A stretch of 64,000 bases of DNA from Blastocystis hominis (taxonomy: Eukaryota; Sar; Bigyra; Opalinata; Blastocystidae): positions 1 to 64,000 of the forward strand of contig NW_013171837.1 of NCBI RefSeq assembly GCF_000151665.1. The letters are read 5' to 3'. This document shows, piece after piece, positions 1 to 7,615 of the stretch (position 1 is its first letter; each line of letters starts with the position of its first letter). Both the position numbers and the translations under genes were made by a program. The notes below the pieces were generated by a model, which made no database searches, was not told the DNA's origin, and saw only the letters and a program-made list of their open reading frames with translations.

Positions 1-2
1 GC

Positions 3-431
3 CTAGACTTTTATGACTTGGGTATAGGAAGTGTGATACATGGTGATATCATACTTGTCCAAGATGTTGGTACGAAAGATGGCATTGGTGAACTCGGTAC
101 CTCGATCCGAGCAAATATGCTTTGGTGGTCCGTATGTCTGAATGATGTCCTTCATCGCATGCGTGACTTCTGTGGCACTCTTGCTCTTCAGTCGCCGAGC
201 CATCAAGTATTTCGAATATCCATCAATACATACAAGGACATACTTGTATCCACGATTCTTGTGGAATCCTGTACTCTTCTGTCTGCCCAACACTTCCTGA
301 ATCCATTTGTCTTGTTTGGAAGAGAAATCGATGAGATCGATGAAGTATATGTTTCTCTTGAATGAACTGATGATCACTCGAGTTGCACCTTTTCGCTTGG
401 CTGGTTTCCGTAGTTCCTTGATTTCATTCAT
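3..431 (-). pseudogene. Retroviral-type (rve) integrase fragment of a Polinton-like element
   Basis: Integrase of element 1, which would insert the element into host DNA by DDE chemistry. Visible hallmarks are the first aspartate region (FIDLIDF), the central strand motif NRGYKYVLVCIDGYSKY, and the second-aspartate motif CSDRGTEFTN. This D-x-D layout with GYSKY and GTEF is the standard rve pattern of Maverick/Polinton integrases. The frame closes at a TAG (positions 3-5) right after YHTSYTQ, before the third catalytic residue (Glu), and another frame there reads on towards the expected sequence. So the gene is either frameshifted at about position 20 or continues beyond the window. Catalytically incomplete as seen. 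The family call is strong; whether it is truly broken is less certain. Confidence 0.75.
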
Positions 432-433
432 AA

Positions 434-625
434 ATGAACCGCTTTATTCAATGGCTGAAAAGTGCATGGAAATGGATGAGTGGAAGGAAGAACCACAAAC
501 TGGTGGTGGACTCGAAATGCAAGGACAGATGTCACTGCCTGTGCGTGTACAATGAGAAGAATGGATCCGATGACGACAGTGGAAGTGACATATCGATCAG
601 TCCGACAGAGATTAAAGTGAAATGA
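434..625 (+). CDS. Small hypothetical protein, 63 aa, divergent from integrase
   Basis: A short open frame starting 2 bp from the integrase start codon and running the opposite way. The ATG sits in TAAATG (431-436), the same start context as most structural genes of this element. The N-terminus is an amphipathic, Trp-rich basic helix (MNRFIQWLKSAWKWMSGRK), followed by a Cys-containing segment and an acidic Ser/Asp tail. No family recognised. The Trp/Lys helix could be membrane active, but this is inference. It could also be a chance frame. Confidence 0.35.
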   Translation: MNRFIQWLKSAWKWMSGRKNHKLVVDSKCKDRCHCLCVYNEKNGSDDDSGSDISISPTEIKVK

Positions 626-673
626 GGGATGCCTAAATAGATTTAAATAATGTAAACATAAATAGAAATACAA

Positions 674-1111
674 ATGAACTGTTGGATGAATGATGAACGT
701 CTTGATATCACACGTAAATACGTGCATGATATGATTAATTCATTTGTTGATGATCCCAAAGGTACAAATTATCATAATGAGTATAATCCTCCTTATATGA
801 TGATAAATTCACCCGATCTTCAACATCTTCTTGTGAAATCATGTTATGATGATAAATACATAGTGAAGTATGGGGGACAAAGTGGGGCGACAAAGTCGCC
901 CCGGGAAGCCGAAGGCTTCCCACAAAGTCCCGCCGGGGAAGCGAACCTTCCCCGAAACATTGCTGAACTCCGTGCTTTCAATGAGAATATCTATGATATC
1001 GAAGGTCATCGTGTGATGACATTAGGTGGTGATATAATTATCATTGATATCGATGGTGTTGCATTTGATCAACTCGAATGTGTATCGGGTAAACGATTAC
1101 CGCCAAAGTAA
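674..1111 (+). CDS. Hypothetical protein, 145 aa, interrupted in frame by a hairpin cluster
   Basis: No family recognised. The N-terminal half (about residues 1-65) is Asp/Tyr rich; the C-terminal third has a beta-like stretch around HRVMTLGGDIIIIDIDG. Between them about 28 residues (roughly 67-94, rich in Gly, Ser, Pro and Ala) are encoded entirely by three back-to-back GC-rich hairpins (871-953), so the flanking protein looks like one domain split by an insertion that kept the frame. The stop codon lies inside CCAAAGTAAA, a motif repeated at 3' ends of other genes of the element. It sits between the integrase end and the fibre gene. A viral accessory or structural role is only inferred from position. 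Confidence 0.5.
   Translation: MNCWMNDERLDITRKYVHDMINSFVDDPKGTNYHNEYNPPYMMINSPDLQHLLVKSCYDDKYIVKYGGQSGATKSPREAEGFPQSPAGEANLPRNIAELRAFNENIYDIEGHRVMTLGGDIIIIDIDGVAFDQLECVSGKRLPPK
871..953. repeat. Triple GC-rich hairpin cluster inside a coding region
   Basis: Three perfect or near-perfect hairpins with 8-bp arms and 3-nt loops: GGGGCGACAAAGTCGCCCC (884-902), GGGAAGCCGAAGGCTTCCC (903-921) and GGGGAAGCGAACCTTCCCC (935-953, one arm mismatch). It is one of about eleven such clusters in element 1. Arms differ in sequence between clusters but stay self-complementary. Confidence 0.85.
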
Positions 1112-1159
1112 AAGACTGGAAGCTATGGTTTCCAAGTCGCCCTTATTTCACTTTGTCCC

Positions 1160-2462
1160 TTAAAGTTCTACAATCGTGACTTGGAAGTTCGAGTATAAGT
1201 GCGAGATAGTTGTATCACCACCGCGTGTCACAACGAGTTGTAATCCACCATCTTTTAACGGTGAAAATATAGATGTGCCAGAGACGTTCATTGTTGGGGT
1301 TGGGTTGTCAAGTGTTGTCTTCAGCAACGTTGCTTGAGACGTAGTGATTACCAAGGTCGGCGTGTCTGTAAAGCCTACGAATGCCTGCTCGTAGTTACCA
1401 CACTTGAGACTCAAATTAATCGTGACCAGATACTCTGCTGTTCGAAGATAACATGAGTTCTTCCGTCAAGTTCGAATTGTCTGATCCGAGTATCTCGGAT
1501 ACGACGGTGTGACCACTACCAGACCAAGAGTACGTGAACGTCTTGGAGAACTTGGTAGGCTGTGGCTCGAAGGATATTCCACTGCTAGTCACGTTCAGCA
1601 AGTACGATCCTGAGTTGGACGGGATGGTCAATTTGCTCACACCCGTTCCATAATTGATCACGATACATTGTTCTTCATTCGTACATCCAAGAATATCTTT
1701 ATAGATTACATTGGAGTCAAGGATGCTCGTTGTGGGTACTTCAGTATTTGTCTCGTTCTTGAAGACGAAGTAGCCAGAAGAGTTATTCATCGCAGGCACG
1801 TTCACACCGAATGCACTATTGCCCTTGTAAGCAATGAGACACAGGTTCGTCGACTGCACGCCGAGGCAATCGTGGAATAGAGTTGAGGCGTTCATTGTCT
1901 CGAATGTGTACTGAATTCCGAAAGCCCCAGCCTCTACTCCTTTCAGGATGTACGTCCCGGACTGATCTGGCAGGAACAGATCTTTACGAGTGCTCGTTGT
2001 CGAGTTCCAGTTGGCAATCGCGTACTTGTTCGATGTGGTACCGAGACCGATAGCCGTGTTGATCGTAGTCGCACTGAATAACAAGAACGAAGGATTGCCA
2101 TCTTCGTCCATGTTCAGCACGTACTTACCGCTACTAGGCAGATCGAGCTCTCCGAATGTGCTATTGTTGATAAAGTACGGAATCGTGCCTTTGGAATCAA
2201 TGGTAATCGCCTGGTTGTCACTGCCTTTGAAGTACGAATTGTCGAGCGTGGTGAACTCTTCAGGCTGCTCAGGTACTACGGCACCCGAATCAACCCAGGT
2301 GAAGTCGTTGTTGTAATTGCTGAGCACGAAGGTGCCATTCCCACTTGGTAGTGGGAAGGTCTTGAATGCTCCATTATGGTAGTACTGGAGACCAGTCGTC
2401 ATCTCCTTGCGTTTGAATACTCCGTTCTGGAGATATACAAGTTTCTCTGCTGTGCTTGACAT
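1160..2462 (-). CDS. Fibre-like beta-repeat protein, frameshifted near its C-terminus
   Basis: Read from ATG at 2462, about 348 residues open to a stop at 1416; another frame (EYLVTINLSLKCGNYEQ...) continues without a break to 1160. One indel near 1440 therefore separates what was probably a single protein of about 430 residues. The body is Gly/Ser/Thr/Asn rich and carries a motif of the form LP..SGxYxLN four times, roughly every 70-90 residues (LPSGNGTFVLSN, LPSSGKYVLN, LPDQSGTYILK, IPSNSGSYLLN). Regular beta repeats of this kind suit a trimeric viral fibre or adhesin, which is inference; no family was recognised. It is divergent from the capsid gene with only 39 bp between. Its start is in TAAATG. 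Confidence 0.6.
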
Positions 2463-2501
2463 TTATTATATAGCGAGAACGATTTTTCTCCCCTATAGTA
2501 A
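2463..2501. promoter_or_regulatory. Shared divergent promoter of fibre-like and capsid genes
   Basis: Only 39 bp separate the two oppositely oriented start codons. Both starts lie in TAAATG, and the spacer is AT-rich at each end (TATATAATAAATG leftward, CTATAGTAAATG rightward). Two structural genes sharing such a short region suggests coordinated late-type expression; that is inference from layout and motif. Confidence 0.5.
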
Positions 2502-3791
2502 ATGGCAACTACAATTCCTCCTGTGCATAACTACGAATCGCAGATTGTGTTCAGCAATCAGTCCAATAACATCAAGTCGACCGATGTGATCAATTGGACG
2601 ATCGCACCATCCGGTGATGACGTGTACTTCAATCTCTACAAGTCTCGAATGACGTTCAAGCTCAAGATCACCGGGTTGGCAAATAACGCAACAGGTTCAC
2701 CCAAGGTATTCTATGTTCCAGTGAAGAAGAACATGTCGGGCATCGTGAACAACACGAAGGTCACGTACACCTATTGGAATGGTGAGAACCTGGCGTCCTT
2801 GCCTCTGAGTGCTGACAATGAAAACATCGGTCAGATCCGGTCACTCTTGAATGCGCTCACGGACAACAAGCACAACAATGTGGTGAATGAAGGATTGAAG
2901 GAACTGTCCTACATCTACTACGATGCATTGGACTACGATACTGACGATGAAACCGAGAGAGCTGCGGCCATCCTGGGTCGACCTTATGGTGGGAAGTTGT
3001 TCTACAACATGCTCAAGTTCGTACAGCCCAACAATTCGACCACGGCGTACACGACGATCAATGTGAACTTTGCAGACATCTTTGAAGGTTGTTCTCAGGA
3101 ACGATTCATCAATCTCACGCAGATGGATGCTCAGATCTATCCCACGAACGACGATGCATACTTCTACATCGATGCTGGCAAAATCAATACCGCTACAAGT
3201 CCGGACGCTGTTCCATCAGCCACGGCTTTCACCGGTGTATACTTCGATACATGCACGCTTTGGTATCACAGTTACAAGACGAGTGATGATTCGACCTTCG
3301 ATCCTGAAGACACTCAGTTGGTGAAGAACCAGATCATGACCAAGACGTTCCGTATTCCAAGTGGACAGGGATTCATCGATGATCGTGTGTTGGTTAACTT
3401 CCCCGTCAAGATGATGTTCATGATGTTCACGGACGACGATGGTGATTTCTCGGAACTCCTTGATGTGCGATTCAAACGTATCTCCTTGAACATCGCTGGT
3501 GAACAGAAGCGTATCATCAATGTGGACAACACGAACACACCCGACGGCATTGATCACACGTTCTTCGAATGGATGGACTATCTTTGCAATAGTCGTTCCG
3601 ACGAGTACGACACGCTGTTGACATACAAGACGTGGTTGAATCAGTTCCGCATCTTCGCCTTCCCGTTAGCCGAGTGGTTCCCGATGCGAGCATCGAATCA
3701 GATCCAGTTCGAAATCGAGTTGGAAGAGGATGTTGCAGCGACGATCCAGATGCACCTCATCATGATCCGTGCCAACACTGTGGGAGCGTAG
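2502..3791 (+). CDS. Candidate major capsid protein, 429 aa
   Basis: Likely the main capsid shell protein. The sequence is beta-rich with many Asn/Thr/Asp turns and no signal peptide. The tail (SNQIQFEIELEEDVAATIQMHLIMIRAN, shown here only as its general pattern of alternating hydrophobic strands) resembles the last strands of jelly-roll capsid proteins. Length is shorter than typical Polinton double-jelly-roll capsids (about 500-650 residues), so a different capsid lineage or the minor capsid protein is possible. Start chosen at ATG 2502 in TAAATG. Neighbours are the packaging ATPase and protease, the usual morphogenesis set. The frame is intact. The capsid role rests on context, composition and position; structure prediction would decide. 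Confidence 0.55.
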   Translation: MATTIPPVHNYESQIVFSNQSNNIKSTDVINWTIAPSGDDVYFNLYKSRMTFKLKITGLANNATGSPKVFYVPVKKNMSGIVNNTKVTYTYWNGENLASLPLSADNENIGQIRSLLNALTDNKHNNVVNEGLKELSYIYYDALDYDTDDETERAAAILGRPYGGKLFYNMLKFVQPNNSTTAYTTINVNFADIFEGCSQERFINLTQMDAQIYPTNDDAYFYIDAGKINTATSPDAVPSATAFTGVYFDTCTLWYHSYKTSDDSTFDPEDTQLVKNQIMTKTFRIPSGQGFIDDRVLVNFPVKMMFMMFTDDDGDFSELLDVRFKRISLNIAGEQKRIINVDNTNTPDGIDHTFFEWMDYLCNSRSDEYDTLLTYKTWLNQFRIFAFPLAEWFPMRASNQIQFEIELEEDVAATIQMHLIMIRANTVGA

Positions 3792-3857
3792 GGGAGCCGC
3801 AGGTTTGTATGGTAACTAATATCACTTAAAGATTTCAAAACATAAATATAAATAGAT

Positions 3858-4400
3858 ATGAGCAACAAGATTCAGGTTTTCGATCTTTCCAATGCTTCCA
3901 ATGCTTCCAATGTGTCTCTCACTTCGAATGGATTCAAGAAAGAAGGCGAATCGGCTAAGTATGTTTGCAAGATCACCGATGCTACCATTGTTTTCGTGGG
4001 TGACAACTCGAAGTTCGAAACAGACAAGAAGAAACTGTTCAACACTATCTCCATCACACTGCCCAAGGAGCAATCGGAAGAGTTCAAAAGAATTCTTGAT
4101 GAGACGAAGAGAGATAGTCGATCGTACAGTGAATACGAAGGTGAGATCCAGTTCAAAATGAAATTGAGTCCGAACACGAAGATCGTGAATAACGACAAGA
4201 AGCCCATTAAGATCGATCTGCGAAATGTACCCTGTACTGATCTTCGTGAATACAAGGACGCAACGATCGATATCGTAGTAACTGGTACGAGCAATGAATT
4301 TGAGGGCAAAAATGGTGATATGTTTTCGTACATATCTCTCACGGCAACTCAAATCAAGATCAAGAGTATGAATAGTGTCTTCGATTGCGATTTCTTGTAA
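3858..4400 (+). CDS. Probable single-stranded DNA-binding protein, 180 aa
   Basis: A 180-residue protein with alternating beta strands, many Lys/Asp residues, and a compact C-terminus ending in the acidic-aromatic tip FDCDFL. An OB-fold plus acidic tail is the classic layout of viral and bacterial SSBs, and elements of this class often encode one next to replication or packaging genes. The central strand region (DATIDIVVTG ... SYISLTATQIKI) is the best conserved: it survives in the decayed second copy at about 36,577-36,797, including the CDFL tip. It lies between the capsid and ATPase genes on the same strand. No diagnostic motif exists, so the SSB call is inference. Confidence 0.45.
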   Translation: MSNKIQVFDLSNASNASNVSLTSNGFKKEGESAKYVCKITDATIVFVGDNSKFETDKKKLFNTISITLPKEQSEEFKRILDETKRDSRSYSEYEGEIQFKMKLSPNTKIVNNDKKPIKIDLRNVPCTDLREYKDATIDIVVTGTSNEFEGKNGDMFSYISLTATQIKIKSMNSVFDCDFL

Positions 4401-4467
4401 GAGGTATGTGTGATAGATTCCTTTTTCACTTTGGGCGTCGCGGATGTCGTGATAACCAAAGTAAATA

Positions 4468-4505
4468 GGGGCAACGCAGTTGCCCCGGGAAGCCGAAGGC
4501 TTCCC
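4468..4505. repeat. Double hairpin between SSB-like and ATPase genes
   Basis: Two abutting hairpins, GGGGCAACGCAGTTGCCCC (4468-4486) and GGGAAGCCGAAGGCTTCCC (4487-4505). The same gene junction in element 2 (36,797-36,900) lacks this pair, showing only degenerate GGGGAAATC...TTTTTCCC-like sequence, so the pair was gained or lost after the copies split. Confidence 0.85.
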
Positions 4506-4525
4506 ACGAAGTTCCTCCCTAATAA

Positions 4526-5884
4526 ATGGAAGATAGTCCGTACATTCCCAACATAGACACTACACTACTCTCGATCAAGAACCGAATAAGACGATTTAAC
4601 CATCGATGTCCGTACAACAACAAACGATTGACGAGAAGAACAGAAAATACGCTCAATCAAGCCGAAGTAATGCAGGATACCATCAAACAACGGATGGAGA
4701 ATGAGACCGATGAGGAGAAGAGCAAGCAATATGCCAAAATACTGAAAGAATTAGCCGACTATATCCAACCAGAGCAGACCATTGACGAGCAATTGCAAGA
4801 CCTTCGACAAAACAAGGAGAGCATGGGCATTATGAAGTTCGACTGGGAACTCGATTGTCAGGACACATTCCTCAATCAATTCACACTCATCATTGCTCCT
4901 TCCAAGTCGGGCAAGTCGTTCCTCATCAACCAGTTGTGCTACGAGATACCTCACTCGTTCGACAAGATCTGCTTCTTCATGGGAAAGGTGAGCTATGAAA
5001 ACAAGTGTCCACAAGTGCTCAAACATGTCGCCAACAAAGCAGGCATCAAGACGCAATGGATCAACACCGATAGTGAGGTGCGTCCTGACTTTACCGATAG
5101 TGAGGACGTCGCGTACAAACAATTGAATGACGATGGATCAAGTGTGGCGATCTACAATGACACCACATACCCCTCGATCTACATCTTCGACGATTTATAT
5201 ACGAAGCCGAACGATCACTGGGTGGTGAACTTCATGGACACCATGGCTTGCATGAGTCGACACCGGAAGACGAGTTGCTTCATTGCATTCCAAGGATTCA
5301 CCAAGTTGAGCAACAAGATCCTGGACAACGCCACTCGAATCTTCTTGTACTATGATATCCTTGGACGAGAGGATCTGTGGCGCAAAATGAAGATACCACC
5401 ACCGAGTAATTTGAGTGAGGTACTTCGTGATATCCAGATGGGCATGCACACACGATGGTACTACCTGGACGACGATTCGCTGGTCGAGTACGTCCCATAC
5501 GAGCTGAGTAGCAAACAACAAGCAATCAACAAAATGCGATCGAAGTTACCGAAGGCATTGAGTGATGAACGAAAACGCAAAGAAGTGGAAGAGAAGCAAC
5601 GACAAGTGCAGCAACTCGAAGAGGAACTAGGCAAGGGTATAGCGAGAAGTGAGGACAAGAGAAACAAGAGAGACAAGAGTCGCACGTACAATCTCTTGGA
5701 CATCAAAGAAGCCGTTGAAATCAAACCACAGGACTACAGCAAAGCCATCAACACCAAGGAATTCCAGTTCGTACAGAAACCTAAACCAGGACATAATGTA
5801 GAACAACCCATTGAAAGCAATGTCTCCCCCCAAAGTAAAAAGGGCAAGAGTAAGGGACTACGATCGAGGTATGGACTGGCATAG
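4526..5884 (+). CDS. A32-like (FtsK/HerA) genome-packaging ATPase
   Basis: Pumps viral DNA into the capsid. Walker A is APSKSGKS at about residues 129-136 (IIAPSKSGKSFLI), Walker B is SIYIFDDLY at about residue 220, followed by a SRHRKTSCFIAFQG segment and the NATRIFL strand usual for this family. Roughly 120 residues of charged helix precede the ATPase core, and a Lys/Glu-rich coiled coil (about 340-400) follows. Such long flanks are common in Polinton and virophage ATPases. Start chosen at ATG 4526 in AATAAATGG. The N-terminal sequence MEDSPYIPN is repeated almost exactly in element 2 at 36,901. The downstream gene (KilA-N) is convergent, with CCAAAGTAAA following the stop of both. Confidence 0.9.
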   Translation: MEDSPYIPNIDTTLLSIKNRIRRFNHRCPYNNKRLTRRTENTLNQAEVMQDTIKQRMENETDEEKSKQYAKILKELADYIQPEQTIDEQLQDLRQNKESMGIMKFDWELDCQDTFLNQFTLIIAPSKSGKSFLINQLCYEIPHSFDKICFFMGKVSYENKCPQVLKHVANKAGIKTQWINTDSEVRPDFTDSEDVAYKQLNDDGSSVAIYNDTTYPSIYIFDDLYTKPNDHWVVNFMDTMACMSRHRKTSCFIAFQGFTKLSNKILDNATRIFLYYDILGREDLWRKMKIPPPSNLSEVLRDIQMGMHTRWYYLDDDSLVEYVPYELSSKQQAINKMRSKLPKALSDERKRKEVEEKQRQVQQLEEELGKGIARSEDKRNKRDKSRTYNLLDIKEAVEIKPQDYSKAINTKEFQFVQKPKPGHNVEQPIESNVSPQSKKGKSKGLRSRYGLA

Positions 5885-5919
5885 CCAAAGTAAAAAAAGG
5901 TCGCCATGTTTACTTTGGG
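5885..5919. terminator. Convergent 3' ends with inverted CCAAAGTAAA motifs
   Basis: The ATPase (plus) and the KilA-N gene (minus) end head-on. Each stop is followed within about 4 nt by (C)CCAAAGTAAA in the sense of that gene (5885-5895 forward; about 5906-5916 reverse). The same motif or CCAAAGTGAA lies at other gene ends of the element, so I read it as a candidate transcript-end signal. Inference. Confidence 0.4.
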
Positions 5920-6966
5920 CTAACCATCCAAGTCACTTCGCCAACCAAGGTCAACACGAGCCTGCTTTGCTTCTTTCTCTATTTCTGGAATAATGTCAAA
6001 TCTCTCTTTTTCCCATACATCCATTGGAATCGTATAATGAGTCTTACGTACCTTTTTCCCACCATACTTCTTACACAAGTCTAAAAGGATTTTATCGATC
6101 TCGTCTTTGAACGTGAAACCATTCGGTATGTCTTTCACTCTATACACACATACACGTCCCTCTCTATCCATTTTGGAACATGTACTCTTCCATTTATCTG
6201 ATTTAACATGTTGTGAATAGATGTGCACATTATCATCATTTTCAACGATAATGTACGTTATGAAAAAGTACCATTGTTGACCTACTTTATTTGGCACACG
6301 GCGATCCTTCAATTTCTTGTTCTCATGGGTCAGCTCTTCATTCGCACATCTCAGCTCTTCGTTTGCCTTTCGAAGGTAGTCATTGTCCTCCTGTCGAAGA
6401 CGTGTTAGGAATCTAAGCACATCGCAGGCAAATGCAGGATCGGCCCACATGAGGCATGCGTGAAGTAGCTCTTCGCAGATGATGTAACCCTGATTAGCAC
6501 CACCAAAATCAGAGAATGAAATATACTGAATCACGTCGCAAATATCAAACTTGTCGTTTTGGGTGCCCTTTGACGGTAGGTCGGAATTCCGACCTACTGT
6601 AGAATGACTGTTTTTGGCACTATTTTCACCCTCTAGTCCCTCGTTTGACAGGGGGTGGGAATTCCCACGAGCTGTAGAATGACCGTTTTTGGCACTATTT
6701 TCACCCTCTAGTCCCTCGTTTGACGGTAGGTCGGAATTCCCACGAGCTGTAGATTGACCGTTTTTGGCACTATTTTCACCTGTTTTTGCCATATGGTGAA
6801 GCAGTTCTTGAGCTTGCTTGTTCTGTAAGTAATCGGCAAAACGCTTGTTTGTACCGTGCTTCTCGTTGTACTGTCTCAACAGATCAGAGACAAGGTACAT
6901 TCGAATACCATTATCAAGGCACATACGAATCTTGTAGTCGTAGAAGTCAATCTCTTCGAATTTCAT
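5920..6966 (-). CDS. KilA-N domain protein with C-terminal DUF3627-like region, 348 aa
   Basis: A DNA-binding regulator of a kind common in large DNA viruses. The KilA-N core is split in two: residues about 1-58 (GIRMYLVSDLLRQYNEKHG..KRFADYLQNKQAQELL) and about 150-195 (GYIICEELLHACLMWADPAFACDVLRFL). Between them sit three imperfect 25-residue repeats (GENSAKNGHSTARGNS..), encoded by about 75-bp direct repeats. A coiled coil (about 200-225, LRKANEELRCANEELTHENKKL) follows, then a beta-rich C-terminal domain ending KKYGGKKVRKTHYTIP, which resembles the domain often found after KilA-N in iridoviruses. No TAAATG at the start (GAAATG), unlike the structural genes, so timing may differ. Confidence 0.75.
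   Translation of the reverse strand: MKFEEIDFYDYKIRMCLDNGIRMYLVSDLLRQYNEKHGTNKRFADYLQNKQAQELLHHMAKTGENSAKNGQSTARGNSDLPSNEGLEGENSAKNGHSTARGNSHPLSNEGLEGENSAKNSHSTVGRNSDLPSKGTQNDKFDICDVIQYISFSDFGGANQGYIICEELLHACLMWADPAFACDVLRFLTRLRQEDNDYLRKANEELRCANEELTHENKKLKDRRVPNKVGQQWYFFITYIIVENDDNVHIYSQHVKSDKWKSTCSKMDREGRVCVYRVKDIPNGFTFKDEIDKILLDLCKKYGGKKVRKTHYTIPMDVWEKERFDIIPEIEKEAKQARVDLGWRSDLDG
6560..6785. repeat. Three ~75-bp direct repeats with a palindromic core, inside KilA-N gene
   Basis: Three tandem units share TTTTTGGCACTATTTTCACC and a core around GGAATTCC. In unit one the core is a perfect palindrome of 22 bp (GTAGGTCGGAATTCC and its complement, about 6574-6596). In unit two the core is GTGGGAATTCCCAC. 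In unit three the left arm matches unit one and the right arm unit two, so the palindrome is broken. This suggests recombination between units. Confidence 0.8.
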
Positions 6967-7023
6967 TTCTATTTGTATTTATGTATTGAACTCTTTTAAG
7001 TACAATAGTTATCCCTTACAGTA

Positions 7024-7061
7024 GGGGACACTACGTGCCCCCGGGGAAGCTTCGCTTCCCC
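7024..7061. repeat. Double hairpin at the protease 3' end
   Basis: An imperfect hairpin GGGGACACTACGTGCCCCC followed by a perfect GGGGAAGCTTCGCTTCCCC (7043-7061). It abuts the protease stop codon at 7062 and lies between the protease 3' end and the KilA-N start (6966). Confidence 0.8.
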
Positions 7062-7538
7062 TTACACCCTCTGGATAGCTGGGTCAACAGCGTCGTGCGT
7101 GTACAAGTGAAGGAGTGCCAGGTAGCCACAGTTGTTGGCAAAGATCGACTGGTATTTCACTTTGTTCACACGGAACACACGGTTCGTACCTGTCAACGGG
7201 AAGTCATTCATCTCGCCAAAGCTGTCCTGGTAGTTCAGTGTGCCATCGTCTTCACGGAAGCAAGAAACAAAGTGGCCGAGCTTACTATTATCCTCGAATG
7301 GTATCCAGATGATGCAATTCGCCGGTTCTTTGTACTCTTTGGCCAGTCTCTTGTACTTGTCCAATTCCATCACATCGAAGTCGGGTATCTCGAGTTGCTT
7401 GGCCAGTTTTCGAACTTCATCGAAAGTCATTGGTTCAGCATCCACATTCATGTATCCATGCTTGTAGAGTTTACTTAGTACGGAGGAAGCTCTGCTTTGG
7501 GGCGACAAAGTCGCCCCGGCGGAACTTCGTTCCGCCAT
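7062..7538 (-). CDS. Adenain-like (C5 clan) cysteine maturation protease
   Basis: Capsid-maturation protease. The catalytic layout is visible: His in LGHFVSCF, acidic residue in LNYQDSFGE, the oxyanion Gln in KYQSIFA and the nucleophile Cys in NNCGYLALLHL, in the order and spacing of adenovirus protease and of Polinton PRO. The first 20 or so residues of the frame (MAERSSAGATLSPQSRASS) are encoded by hairpin repeats (7499-7568), so the true start may be inside (for example the Met of MNVDAEPMTFDEV) or the hairpins were inserted in the N-terminus. Length from the internal Met, about 130 residues, is on the small side. Likely substrates are the Gly-Gly-rich precursor next door (7616-8656) and capsid proteins. 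Confidence 0.8.
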   Translation of the reverse strand: MAERSSAGATLSPQSRASSVLSKLYKHGYMNVDAEPMTFDEVRKLAKQLEIPDFDVMELDKYKRLAKEYKEPANCIIWIPFEDNSKLGHFVSCFREDDGTLNYQDSFGEMNDFPLTGTNRVFRVNKVKYQSIFANNCGYLALLHLYTHDAVDPAIQRV

Positions 7539-7568
7539 GCTTCCTCCCGGGGCAGCGTCGCTGCCCCT
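7499..7568. repeat. Triple hairpin cluster at the protease N-terminus
   Basis: Contains GGGGCGACAAAGTCGCCCC, GGCGGAACTTCGTTCCGCC and GGGGCAGCGTCGCTGCCCC, each with 8-bp arms. The first is identical to a unit at 884-902, nearly 7 kb away; the others are unique in sequence but identical in geometry. Confidence 0.85.
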
Positions 7569-7615
7569 CAGTACACTCTCCTTCGAATCACTGACTCGTG
7601 CATCTTGTTCTCGTT

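Noticed and set aside
3216-3557. Minus-strand frame within the capsid gene
   Set aside because: A His/Val/Glu-rich shadow of the coding strand with no start context or motif.
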